In this document: positions 33,101 to 44,340 of the stretch, piece by piece
Layout of the letters: each line of letters begins with the position of its first letter
How positions within the stretch are numbered: position 1 is the stretch's first letter
From: Catenaria anguillulae PL171
Lineage: Eukaryota; Blastocladiomycota; Blastocladiomycetes; Blastocladiales; Catenariaceae
Direction: 5' to 3'
Assembly (NCBI GenBank): GCA_002102555.1
Contig: MCFL01000004.1
Coordinates: 806,001 to 870,000 of the forward strand
Length of the DNA stretch: 64,000 nucleotides
The notes under the pieces: model-generated
Told to the model about the DNA's origin: nothing
Databases searched by the model: none
The model's input: only the letters and a program-made list of their open reading frames with translations
Translations under genes and position numbers: made by a program

Positions 33101-35042
33101 TCAAGCCATCCTGCCCATGCCCATCCCACTCTTCATCTTCAACCTCTGCTGAATCGCCAACACCAACTCCTTGCTCCTCCTTGTCACCAAACTGACTGCC
33201 CTGCCCTTCCTCCCGGCCCTTGCTGTCCGCCCAATCCGATGCAAATACTCCAACGCGCTCGACGGGAAATCAAAATTGACCACCAAATCCACATGCGTCG
33301 TGTCCAACCCACGCGCAGCCACATCGGTCGCCACCAGCACGGCGCCGGGCGTTGTGCGGAATGCATGCCAGGTCGCCGCACGCTCCTCAATGGTTTGCCT
33401 CTTGGACAGCTTGAGCACGTTTGGGATATTGCGCGACGTCAGGAACGAGTACACGGTATCCACGCCCTGGCGCTTGTTGGCAAACACGAGTGCTGCACCG
33501 TGATCAAAGTCGTGGGTGGTGCGCAGCACGTCCAGCAGGGCGGCTTGTTTGTTGGACTGGAACTGGTTGGCCACGTCCACAAACGATTGCGTGCAGCGCG
33601 TCAGCGGGCGGTGCAGGGACGAGGTGGCCAAAAACTGGAGCGATCCGGGCGTTGGGAATTGAGTCGTGAGCATGGCGTGCAAGGACTTGGGCACAGTGGC
33701 AGTGACAAACAAAAACGTCGGAACAAAGTCACCCGACGCGGTGGTCAGTGCAGACGACGAGCCATGGTGCGTGGACCGAGTCCGTGCCACCTTGCACACA
33801 TGTTGGACCACCTGCCTTGCCTCCTCATCAAACCCTTGGTCAAACACAAAGTCGGCCTCGTCGACAACAACCAGTCGAGTCTCGGACAACTTGACTGCCT
33901 CCTTGTTAATAAACTCGGCCAGTGACCCCGGGGTTGTAATCAGCACATCCACAGGTTCCGTCATGATGCGCTTGAAATGATGTGCGGGCGTGCTTGTGGT
34001 TGCCATGACGATGCGTGCACGAGCAGTGTGCGACATGGCCTTGGCTACGGACCCGACTTGATGCAGGAGCTCATGGAGGGCACAAGGATCACGGCACGCG
34101 GGTAACCTGGGCGGCGCAAGGGGAGAGGCTTGGGCGGGAGTTTAGGCACGGGAACAAGGGCGGACAACGCACAGAGTCCGATTGGGCTTGAGTGACTTTG
34201 GCATTGTGCGCAATGGCCTCGTCGTGCTTGACCTGGGCCTCGGCCAAGGCTTTGGTGAATGCCTCGTATTGAACGGCATATTCTTGTTCCTGTGTGCGGA
34301 TCGTGTGCAAGACGGGTGCAAGGTACGCCAGCGTCTTACCCGATCCGGTTTCAGCAGCAAGCATGAATGCGCGGGGCTGGCCGCCCTGGGTCGATTTGGG
34401 CGGCGGATCAATAATGGCACGAGCGGCCAGAGACTGGATTTCGGTGGGGGCAATGTGGTCAGGTGGAGAAGATCCAAACGAAGACCGGATGGATTCCATC
34501 ATGGCGGCAGTGACTTGGTCGTCGAGGCCCAGCTCGGCAAATGTGCGGGCAGGACGTCGGGTCGCAGTGGATGACGATGAGCCGGTCGAGGGCGAGGGCG
34601 GGGTTGAGGGGTCGAGGAGGACAAATTGGGAGGGCGAGTGGCGTTTGGTCAGGAGGTCGGTCTTGGGTTTAGTGGACCTCGGCCTCGCACCAGAGCCAGC
34701 GCCAGCGCCAGCGGATGATGATGAGGAGAACCTTGCGATTGAAGGGCGAGCTTGCTTGGCGGCAAAGTGGGATGAGACTGGGCCACGCTGACGGGACGAT
34801 TGCGATGAAGATGTTGGTGATGATTCATCGGAAGATCTGTTAAAGTCCAGCACAGGTCTGGGATTGGGGACTGAGGCTGAGCGGGAATGGCTCCGTTCCA
34901 TGGCCAAGAGCTGGCCACTGGAGCTAAGGCAGCGAATGGCGGCCACGGACAGGGCACGGGTGGTGCCACGGGGCCGCGCAAGGTGAGTGCAGCGAGCATG
35001 GTTGTCAAAGAGTACATTGCTTTGGCTGTCGGTAATCGGCAA
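33101..35042 (-). CDS. DEAD-box RNA helicase, MRH4/DDX28-like (probably mitochondrial)
   Basis: ATP-dependent RNA helicase. Motifs in order: Q motif APTEIQSLAARA, motif I AAETGSGKTLAYLAP, Ia region RAVILVPS then ELLHQV, Ib TTPGSLAEF, II VDEADFVFDQGF, III TATVPKS (TAT for SAT), IV VFANKRQGVDTVYSFL, V ATDVAARGLDTTHVD, VI HRIGRTARAGRKG. The N-terminal 150 residues are Ser/Arg/Ala-rich with few acids, compatible with a mitochondrial presequence. Together with the MRH4-like spacing this suggests a role in mitoribosome assembly. Exon 1 is 35042 to about 34170; an intron then leads into the Ia region. The frame is broken by one apparent missing base at about 34072, inside motif Ia between VPS and ELL, so the listed range is one gene in two frames. 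Confidence 0.85.
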
Positions 35043-35211
35043 TCGTCAATCGTCAATTATAATGAGAAGGCGACCCATATGCGCATGCATTGAGTGTCGT
35101 GTATGAATAAGTACCCTATGTGCATACCGATCAATGATCAACGGATGAGTTGAAATCCACTCTGCTGCTCAAAAGTGGCAATCATTTTTGTTAGGACTAT
35201 GATTATCCGCC

Positions 35212-37542
35212 ATGATTTCGTCAATAGTGCAACGTATCACCAATGCAACCTCTCGCAATGAAGTTGTTGCCGCTGTAGCGACGGCCACAAAGTCATTGGG
35301 GATCTACTCTCCCGAAATCACCGACGCAGCACTCGCCAAAGTGTTGGAGTCAAGGCCGTCTCCAGTGGTAAAGGTAACCTTAACTCCATCATCCGCCGCA
35401 CACGACGGGATTGGCAGTTCTCCAGCTCCAGATACGAGCACAGATGGCTTGGACGCAATTCCGCATAGCCAAGCATCAAACACAACACATGCAGACCCCA
35501 TTCAGCATGCCGACGATCTTGACCCAATCTCGGCAACCTCCCAAATCCTCGAGCACACGTTTCGCTCTGTCCCCACCCCTGCGGGCCTCGTTCTGACTCC
35601 TGCAGCATGGCGAGCAACCCTCAAAGTCGCACAGGCAAATAAAACAGATGCGGGACCCGCTGGCATTCTGGCCGCTCACGCGCAGTACATGGCTCACCCA
35701 GACTTGGTTCCCAACCAACACTTGGCCGTCATGCACGTTGCCGCCTTCAATGCCCTTGCAGCCGGCCTTCGCCCTTTGCCAGCCATCGAAACCTTGCTCG
35801 ACCGAATTTTAGCCTCCCCGAACTGCCCGCAAGATCCAACTTATCTCGCCGTGATTCACTCAGCCGCCATATCTGCCCGCATTAAGCTCAAAGACATCAA
35901 CGGTGCCTTCACCTCGTACACGCAACTTGTCGACGCCAAAGGCCTTGTCCCTCGCCGTTCTGCCGTGTCTGCTCTTGTTCAAGCCGTCGTGCAACGCCAC
36001 CAACCCGTTCGCTTCCGTCGCATTCTCGCAGACATTCACGCACACCACCAGGCCATGCAACCCGATGTACAGCTCGCCAACCACATTGTGCGCGGCCTTT
36101 GCGCATTCGAGTCGATCGATGCCGCCACCCAATTCGTCGCCACAACATACCCGGCCTGGTCACTTTTGCCCGATCCAATCACATTTGCATTCCTGGTCCA
36201 AGCCGCCATCGAACAAGGCGATACCGACCGTGCAAAGGCCATTCTGGCCGGCATGAAGGCCCAAGGGCTCGGGATCGGCTGGCAAGCATACCGCCCACTG
36301 CTCGTGGCCGCCGCCAAAGCCGGTGACCTCGTAGCTCTGGACCGCGTGCTGACGCAAATCCGCACCGATGCTCAAGACGTGGACCGCGAACTGCCTCGGA
36401 TCGCCGACGTGATTGTGGGCGAGCTCATGCATGCCAAGCACACGGAGCTCGCCGAAACATTTCTCGCCAACTTGTCGCCCAACATGCGCACTGTCGGTGT
36501 GTACAATGCCTACATTAGCGGGCTGGTCAGCGCAACGGCCGCTGACAAGGACGGCGAGCGCATGCGCAAGGCCCTTGACATGTACCAAGTGCAGATGCCA
36601 AAGGCCGGGATTGCGCCCGATGTCGTCACGCTCAATACGCTTGTGGCGGGGCTCGCCCATCGCAGGGAGTACACACGCGCCATGCGCTTGCTGGACGAGG
36701 CGTCGGTTCCCGTGACAAGTTTGAGCTACAACCCGCTGCTTCTTGCGGCCGCGCGGGACAAGGACGCCAAGGTGTTTAGTGTAATTGAGTCGACCATGCG
36801 CGCCCACGGCATTTCTGAGCTGGATGCCGTGGGCATGGACGCAAAGGTCGAGTGCTTTGCCCGCGCCGGTGACATGGAGACGGCATTGCAAGTTGTGGCA
36901 CGCATGGACAAGCCCACCGTCAAGACACATTTGGTGCTTCTCGAAGCGCTCGTTGTTGCCATCAAGGTGGGCAGCGCACTCCCTCACCAGAAGCGCATGT
37001 GTCGCCGAGCCATTGACCAGATTTTGGCGCGGGTGGAGGCGGCACACAACGAGCTCGGCAAGTCCACGTTTGCCATTCTCTTGCACTTGCTTGCGTCGCG
37101 CAGACAACTCGACCGGCCGCACGATGCTATTCGCATTTACCTCAAGCACGCCGACCAGTTTGCCATCACAAAGTCCATTGCCTCTGCCGTGTTGCGCGCC
37201 GCGCAACGTACAAGTGCGCCGGCGACCGCAAAGACCGTGGTCCAGCGTTGGACGCAGCAGGAGCACTTTGTGATGCATGCTACGCTGCATGAAATGTATT
37301 TGGACATTTTGGCTGGTGCAGGGTGGCTGGACGATTCGCTTGCGCATTTGCAGTGGATGAAGGAGCACAAGGCCGATATGGACGAGACGCATTTGAGGGC
37401 AATTACTGGCCAGTTGATGCGGGCGGGGCAACCAGATGCGGCGAGGAAGCTGGCCGCACATTTGGTGCAAGTGTATCCCGAGTTGAAGAGGCGGCCAGTT
37501 GGGGAGCGGATAGACGTGCGTGTAAATGGATGGCGAAAGTGA
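35212..37542 (+). CDS. Pentatricopeptide-repeat (PPR) protein, single exon
   Basis: A 776-residue protein built of degenerate 35-residue helix-turn-helix repeats. Recognisable repeats are around DRAKAILAGMKAQGLGIGWQ, KAGIAPDVVTLNTLVAGLAH, then RAMRLLDEASVPVTSLSYNP and LLLAAARDKDAKVFSVIEST. The first 30 residues (MISSIVQRITNATSRNEVVA) lack acidic residues up to Glu 17 and could target mitochondria, where most fungal PPR proteins bind RNA. There is no catalytic domain. It is uninterrupted over 2.3 kb, in contrast to the intron-rich neighbours. RNA target unknown. Confidence 0.82.
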   Translation: MISSIVQRITNATSRNEVVAAVATATKSLGIYSPEITDAALAKVLESRPSPVVKVTLTPSSAAHDGIGSSPAPDTSTDGLDAIPHSQASNTTHADPIQHADDLDPISATSQILEHTFRSVPTPAGLVLTPAAWRATLKVAQANKTDAGPAGILAAHAQYMAHPDLVPNQHLAVMHVAAFNALAAGLRPLPAIETLLDRILASPNCPQDPTYLAVIHSAAISARIKLKDINGAFTSYTQLVDAKGLVPRRSAVSALVQAVVQRHQPVRFRRILADIHAHHQAMQPDVQLANHIVRGLCAFESIDAATQFVATTYPAWSLLPDPITFAFLVQAAIEQGDTDRAKAILAGMKAQGLGIGWQAYRPLLVAAAKAGDLVALDRVLTQIRTDAQDVDRELPRIADVIVGELMHAKHTELAETFLANLSPNMRTVGVYNAYISGLVSATAADKDGERMRKALDMYQVQMPKAGIAPDVVTLNTLVAGLAHRREYTRAMRLLDEASVPVTSLSYNPLLLAAARDKDAKVFSVIESTMRAHGISELDAVGMDAKVECFARAGDMETALQVVARMDKPTVKTHLVLLEALVVAIKVGSALPHQKRMCRRAIDQILARVEAAHNELGKSTFAILLHLLASRRQLDRPHDAIRIYLKHADQFAITKSIASAVLRAAQRTSAPATAKTVVQRWTQQEHFVMHATLHEMYLDILAGAGWLDDSLAHLQWMKEHKADMDETHLRAITGQLMRAGQPDAARKLAAHLVQVYPELKRRPVGERIDVRVNGWRK

Positions 37543-37723
37543 CCCTGAGCCTTGTTAGTGACTTGAACGTCAAAGACGATAATCCTTGTTGACACATGTA
37601 TTATATGTTTGATGGACAATAGAGGTTTTTAAGAACGAGTCTGTAAAGGCTTTGCGCAAGTCAATGAAAACGTCTGGAGAGTCGACACAATGAGGGGGAG
37701 GGAATGCGGAAAAAAAGTCAAAG

Positions 37724-40700
37724 CTAGTGAATTTGGGAGCTGAGAACGTAGACGCGGTCGCCAGGCCGGAGAAGCATGAGAGGCCGGGGATTCACCAACG
37801 CCATGGAGACAGGACGGTTGTTGCTGGGCAAGAAGACGGTCCGATACAACCCCAATGGACCATGCCGCGCTCGGTGAGCTGCGTGTACAAATCTTGGTAC
37901 GTCAAGTGCGTCACCTCATCTACGCCAGCATCCAGCAAGTGAATTGAGCAGTCCTGGAGCGGCAAGATGGACTCTTGGTGGTTTCGGGCAAGAGTAAGCT
38001 GGACGTGAAGGCGCTAGAAACCTCGCGCTCCTTTTGCTGGATCATGAGCTTCTCCAACAAGGTTGGGCGGTGCGAAAACACGAGTCGCTTGATGAGCGAC
38101 AGGACGTGCGGGGAGTAATACGATTGCGCTAAAATGCCGTCCAGCAGTGACGCCGAGAAGGCGTGGCCAGCCATAAACGACGGCGCAGGATGGTTTGCGC
38201 ATACGGGTCTGTCAACCCATGCAAAATCTCGGTCTCGCCCACATACTTCATGTTTTCTTTCCAAACGAACTCGATCACGCAAAAGATGGCGCCCTTGCTC
38301 GATTCGGCATTGAGTGCCGTCAAAATGGATCCCGCGTCAGCCACACGCTTGTTCGACTTTTGCGAGCACATAACCACGAGCTTGCTTGCACGCTCTACAC
38401 CGGCGCGCACAAGGTCCTTGCGGCGCATTGGGATGCCGCGAATGTGGTGCACGTCAGGGAATGCAAGACGGAATCGGGCGGATCTTGCGGAGACAGGATC
38501 ACCACGGGCATTTGGTGATTGATCTTTGGGTCGCGCAGAGGTTGCATAAACAGGTCCAAATGCTCGGGAAGCACAGCGCCAGGACTCGCATCACATAGAA
38601 TAATGTGCTTGCGAACATCTTGTGCAAGGATCGAGTCGGCACCAGCGCAATCGTCATCATCTTCGAGGAGCATGCGGGAAGACTGCAAGAGGGCCCCGGT
38701 GCGCGACATGCTGGCCTTGACACGTTGCAAGCTGCGCCGGCGACGGGGCGGCGGGTGCGGCATGTGTGTGGCAGACGGGGGTGGGGCTTGGAGGTGATCG
38801 GATCCGGTGACGTGCAACGACGACGAGGCGTAGGACGCGCTTGCGGCTGAAGAAGGCGCAGCATTCAATCCCAAGTCGAGCTCAGTCCGCGGGAGGTTGT
38901 AGCTGGAGCAGTCGGCGCAACAATGTCACGAATCTCCGCCAAGCTGTCAATTGAGCCAGCAACCGATCCAGCATAGCTGGACGACCCGCCGCCAGAAACG
39001 TCCAAGGCGGTCGCTTCGTTTTCCGACTCGTTGTCGTGATCCTCGTCATTATGCTGCGTTTCAGAAACCACCGAGAGCGATGCAAGCGAGGCGGCGCCAG
39101 CAGTGATTTTGGTCCTGATTTCCGAAAGGCTGGAAAGGTCAAGCGACATGCGGCGGATTGGGGACGAGCTCGAGGGCGTTGAAGCAGGCTGAGCTGATGC
39201 GGCTGCAGGTAGGGGCGGAGATGCGGAAAGCACACTTGCCGGCCCTTGCCCGCTATCGACATCCTCTGTCGTCAACTTGGGCACACTCATGCTCTTGGAA
39301 CCTGTTCCCAACGGCGGCACCACGGATTGCCGAGAACCACCACTCGCAGCACCCGTCGCCAACGGCACCGGCACCTCGGCCGATGTTGCCATCGACTCCT
39401 TCCACTCGCTAATCTGTCTGACGACCGCCGACTCTGTTCCAATCAACAAGCCCGTCTCCTCGCCCGTAATCACATGCTCGCTGGGATTAAGCACAATATG
39501 AAACCTCAACGACGGCGGCAAGTCGGTGCGCTCCACAGGCACGCCCAGTGCCATCAAGCACGCGCCAAAGTTGATGTAAATCAAGCGCGACGCTTGCGAA
39601 AACGTGAGCCCGACCATGGATTCAGGAAACTTGCACGCGTAAATTCTTGCGATGCCCCACGAATCATGGGCTTGAGAAAACCCATGCCTTGCTTGTCTGT
39701 TTCCTTGACCAGCTCGCGCCGGCTGTCGTCCGTCATACTCGAGCACAGGAGCGAAACCAAAGTCGAGAACCCTGGGACGCGCGCCGATTGCGCAAGCATG
39801 CCCAACGTCAGCTCCTCGATGCACAGGACCTTGTCGGCCAGGTAAAAATACTGGCTCTGGTTTTCGGGCAGCAAGCATTGCGCAAACACGGGCATGGTCG
39901 GGAAATACTTTTTGATGGCCAGCGAGCGCATGATGGTTTCGGCATCGTCCACAAGCGGGTCACCGGACTCGCTCGTCATCTTGCTCGACAGCACAAAGAC
40001 GGCCCGTGCGTCGCGAGTTTGGGCGCGGTCAAGAGCACGGAAGGACGTTGGCGTGCCCTTGATGTAGGTGACACGTGACACGTAGGCGGGGTCTGAAGAA
40101 CAGTCACCAGCTCCTCTGTGGCATGATTAAAGAAACATTTAGCGTGTATTGAGCCGAGATAAGCACAGAGTTGCGTACCGGATGGCTCATCAGGAGCGAG
40201 GAACACAACAGTTGTTGTAATGGTGCTTGGGCCATGATCTGAAAGAACGAAACCACATAATAAGAGGTGATTCGAATTGGTGCGCTGGCGGAGACGATAA
40301 GAAGTGTACCAGGACAAAAGAACTCGCGCAAAAACTCGACAATGGCATTCACATCAAGCGTGCCCGTCACGACCACATGCGACTGGTTGCCAGGGTTCTG
40401 GTACGGCTTGGTAAACTTTGAGCGGGACGGATCATGCTGAGGAGTTCGGCTAGTCACAGAATGCACGTGGTGAGCCTTGCGAGTGAGGCAGAAAGTCTCA
40501 AGACGTGTGTGACATACACAAATGAGTGGGGATGTAAAAGGCTCCGGCAATCATGATAAACAAAGCAATACTCGCGAAAACCAAGAGTCCGCCTAAACAT
40601 GGACAGATAGATGAGTGGTTTGATGTTGGGCATGGGAGACAAAACACCGTACAGTGATTGTTGTGGACAAACCCGAGGTTGACGACATGACGGTGAAGTA

Positions 40701-42507
40701 AAAAATGTCCAAAAATGTCGAATCTCGAACCAACTGCCGCTCATCTGCGTCCATGGCGATCCGTCAGACAGGAGCTCGCGGATCAATAGGATTGGTCAGG
40801 AAAGCTATAACATACCCTTATACAATGTGATGTGGATCAAGGCGGAAACCGTGAGAAGCGTGAAAAAGATGGCCCCGGTCACATTGGCCGTCTTGCGCGC
40901 AACAGGCGACATGCGAATGAGCGGGTCTTTGACGGGCATGAGAACAGTGTTGAGAGCTTCATGGAAGCGTGCCCAGCGAGCAGGGAAGGCGTAAACGATT
41001 GGGCCAGCCGACATGTACGAAAGGTAAATGGTCTGTGTTCACGTGCGATGTGAGTGGGGAGTGTAACGAAAAGAACGGCAAAGGTGGTGCAAGCGGACCC
41101 AATCTGCATTCAATGACATAGGTCAGTCGATGTGAAAGCATCGAGTGAGGAGCAGAGCCACGGTATCGCACCATAGTAAGCCCACGTGTACGCTCCAATA
41201 ACGGGTAGGGTTGCAGCCAGCGTAAAGACTGCAAACCAAGTCGTGAAAAAGTATGACCGGCTCGGGGCAACATAAGCGCGAAACAAGAGCAGCACAAGCA
41301 TCAACCCAGTAATGACAAGCTCGCCACAAATGTTGGGAAATGGAAGCGGAATAGCATTCTTGCGACGGCCTTGCGCCAGCAACTTGTCGGATCCATGTCC
41401 GCCGAGCACAGCGGCCATGGCATCGTCAAGGGTCACCAGTTCAGCATTTGTGCGATCGATAAAGAGTGGACGAAGGGAAGCCTTGTCTTCGGACAGCGGC
41501 GACAGTGGCGGTGCAACATATGTGGTGTTGACAACGTAGAGGGCACATTGAGCAAAGGAGAGGAATGCGTCAAACAAGTCTAAAAAGTGGTTACGGTAAG
41601 CGACAAGGTTCACAAGCAGCAATAGTAATGCTGGATGAGTCGTACCAAGCAAACGCCCAGAGCGCGACGTATCCAACTCGAATGCAATTTTTTGCCGAAG
41701 CGTAGGCGACTTGTAACCCTCAGTCCCAGCACCGACTTGGGTCAGCGCACTGGGCGTCGTTGGCGTCGTTGCAGCAGGATTGGAGTGCGATGGCGACGTC
41801 GGTCGGCTACTCCCAACCGATCTTGGCATCAGGACCTCCTCATGATCGATTTGAATCCGCGGCGGAGCAGGAATCGGGAACGGACTGTTGGATCCCGACC
41901 GTGACCGGTTGTGGCCCTGCAACAGCGGTGTCGAGTCGGTTGGCGCCGGGTCATCCAAGCCGTCATTGGACGTGCTCGCGACCCGATCTCTGCCAGGTTG
42001 GACAGTGTCCTCTGTAGGGTCGTCAGTTGACGCCTCGCGATCCACTTCTTGAAACGCCACCCGGGATTTGTTGCCGCCAGGCGACACGGCACGCCGGCGG
42101 ACGCCACCATTGCCGATATCAGACGACTCTTGCGAGCGATATGTGGTTGGCGACACGCCCATACTGCTGCCTGGCAAGCCGCGGCCGGTTGTTCTTTGCT
42201 GCTGTTGCTGGCCAGCATTACTGGCATTACCCGTATCGGGGCGAGTGCTGTGCATGGTGACGGCGGCGCGCATGATGGCTCGCCTCGACGGCTCGGCCAG
42301 CCAAGAGGTTGCGGTTGGACGTTTAAACACCACTTTGAAGGGAGGAAGATGCCCTGACGCTCGGGACGATGGAGGTCGCGAGCAAGAGCGACGTGGTGGA
42401 GGGGAACGGTCGAGGATACAAGGGTTCAATACGAGAGCTAATGGATACCGGCCAGCTGATGGTGTTGCCTCGAGTCTTGCTTGAAGTTTCGTGGTAGACA
42501 AGTCCAT
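37724..42507 (-). CDS. SLO/BK-type K+ channel with two RCK domains, many exons
   Basis: Large-conductance, ligand-gated K+ channel family. The N-terminus is about 270 residues, polar. Voltage-sensor-like helices follow, including ICGELVITGLMLVLLLFRAY and FFTTWFAVFTLAATLPVIGA. The S4/S5 stretch is YAFPARWARFHEALNTVLMP to AIFFTLLTVSALIHITLYK, the pore helix DIFYFTVMSSTSGLSTT and an S6-like LVFASIALFIMIAGAFYIP. RCK1 has SHVVVTGTLDVNAIVEFLRE, SRVTYIKGTPTSFRALDRAQ, AVFVLSSKM, EDAET-like DDAETIMRSLAIKKYFPTMP and LTLGMLAQSARVPGFSTLVS. RCK2 has HIILCDASPGAVLPEHLDLF and GHAFSASLLDGILAQSYYSP, ending RPGDRVYVLS. One-base slips are apparent near 40424, 40090 and 37858. The filter reads TSGLS rather than TVGYG. 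Confidence 0.82.
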
Positions 42508-42739
42508 AGCTATATGCTCCGTAACTCATGATGGCAATGTAAAGTCGCGTGCAGCCGGCTCCACGCTTTTGCACCAGTGCGCTGCACCACACAGAAACCT
42601 GAATGACAGACCCCAGTTGAGCTCATGTTACAGGATTACTACTGTACATGCTTGCTTATAAGTATGTTTGGGAAAGCTGTGAAAGGTACTGCAGATCCCA
42701 AAAGCGAAACTGACGTTGATGTGTAAGAATCCGGTTTAT

Positions 42740-43855
42740 TTACATTGCACCGAAAAGAATATCGGCCGAAAACCAAAAGTATCGCACATCGGAGCTTGGT
42801 GAAGGCTGATCCACCCAGGCAATCCCTTCAGTCACGAGAAGATCCTGTTGGATTGCAGAATGAAATGTGAGCAAGAGAGGTCACAGTGTCGCGGTAGCTC
42901 AAGGGGCATTGGATCGTACAAGACACAGGTGCGCCCTATCCCTCGTCCAATCCAATCCGCTGGCCACTTCTTCTGCCGTGCACCCTGCTGGTGCTTGCGC
43001 TTGCAACCGTTGAGCAGCAATGATGAAATCCGGGTTCAGTTCGCGAGGAACCGTAACGACGACAGGTGTGGACGATCCCGCCAGACGAACCAGCTCGTAT
43101 CCCCCGCCTAGCGGGCCAAGTAGGCCAATCGCCCGATGAATGTCATCTCTAGCAATGCTCGTATCCTTAGAATTGTGAGGACGCAGCTGAATTGGAAAGT
43201 AATTCAACGCACTCGCACAGGTCGACATCCACGGCCGTTTGGTTCAAGTGGGTGAAGAGCACATGAAGCGGAATCAAGGGCCCCATCGCGTCGCGCAGAG
43301 CCAGACACACTTCCATGATGCGAATACTGAGGTCGTAGTAGTAATCGTTAAGGTTACCCAGGACGTCACCCCATATCCTTTGCTCGCTACATCCACCAAC
43401 ATCAGCTTGGTCAATACCCTGATCCATTGCGAATGATAATGAATAACGGCCGTACAAGCAAGAGGATCGACACCGATGTGGCACACATTTGTTGAAACTT
43501 GAGGCGGAATGCCGGGTTCTTGGCAATGTCTTTGCGGTACTTTGCGGCAAATTCCTCCAGACTGGACTTGAAGGTGGCCATTTGTGTTTTGAGCTAGGCA
43601 AAGTGTGCCAAGTCTGTGGACAGTGAGACAAGACGACAGGGAAACAGGTTGGGATGACTGCGGACCTGCTCGAGTTGCTGCGCAGCGAGCCTGTCACCCA
43701 TATCCTTGAATTGTTCCTGATGTCGCAAGTCGCATTCACAGACATTGACATGAGCCGCCTAGTGCCAGTCAAGGAAGGCGGATACCAAGAAGAAGAACTC
43801 GTACGCGCTCGCGTGCGGCGCGCTGCAGACCCGCAATACCAACGTTGCGACGCAT
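42740..43855 (-). CDS. SNF8: ESCRT-II subunit SNF8/VPS22, several exons
   Basis: Winged-helix subunit of ESCRT-II, which sorts ubiquitinated cargo at endosomes. The N-terminus MRRNVGIAGLQRAARER matches the MCRRGVGLGAIQ start of the family. Blocks follow: GDRLAAQQLEQ, then TQMATFKSSLEEFAAKYRKD, IAKNPAFRLKFQQMC, HIGVDPLA, then WGDVLGNLNDYYYDLSIRIM with EVCLALR, DIHRAIGLLGPLGGGYELV and ASGLDWTRDRAHLCL. The last exon (42844-42740), reached through a 74-bp intron with donor GTACGA, gives DLLVTEGIAWVDQPSPSSDV and RYFWFSADI, as in human LLKEGLAWLDLQAP. Length is close to the family norm of about 250. Middle intron edges are approximate. Confidence 0.9.
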
Positions 43856-44340
43856 GGTGAATATCGAGATAGATTGCTTAGGTCTCGGTAACAATTCAAG
43901 CATTCATTGAATGTAGGCTTGCATTCCCATCCTTGGTGTGTCCGTCACCTGAACTGTGGATAGCCGCCGATCCAAACAGCATCATCGGCAGCGTGCCTCT
44001 CGTGCTGGTGGCAGTTTTGTTGAGGGTTGGGGACTGCTGGCCGGGGCCGAAGTGAGCCTAATTCAAGGTCGTGAGACTCGGTGTCGAGTTGGGAAACATG
44101 CTGCCTCCATCTGGCGATGAAAACCAGGGCTCTGTCCATCTTGCCCTACTGTAAATGCTTCAATTCATGACCCCCCCCCCCCGCCCAAGCTGGTTCTCGA
44201 GTCACCACATAAAGACACAACCTTACTTACCAAGTCTGCGTTGACACGGCAAACGACCCAGCCTGGCCCCACACAAGCCAAACGACATTCCACCACCCGC
44301 TTAATCGATCCTCCATACAAGTGACATCGATCATAGGACA
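43856..44340. other. Divergent intergenic region SNF8 / PFF1-like gene, with C homopolymer
   Basis: 485 bp between divergent start codons. A run of about 14 C (near 44169-44183) is the only conspicuous feature; such runs are common sites of length error. No gene seen. Confidence 0.45.

Noticed and set aside
36160-37470. 436-codon open frame antisense to the PPR gene
   Set aside because: His/Cys/Arg-rich shadow of a well-supported PPR reading frame on the other strand.
42890-42935. tRNA A-box-like sequence (TAGCTCAAGGGG) on the plus strand
   Set aside because: No matching B box or cloverleaf; it falls at and around the last intron of SNF8.
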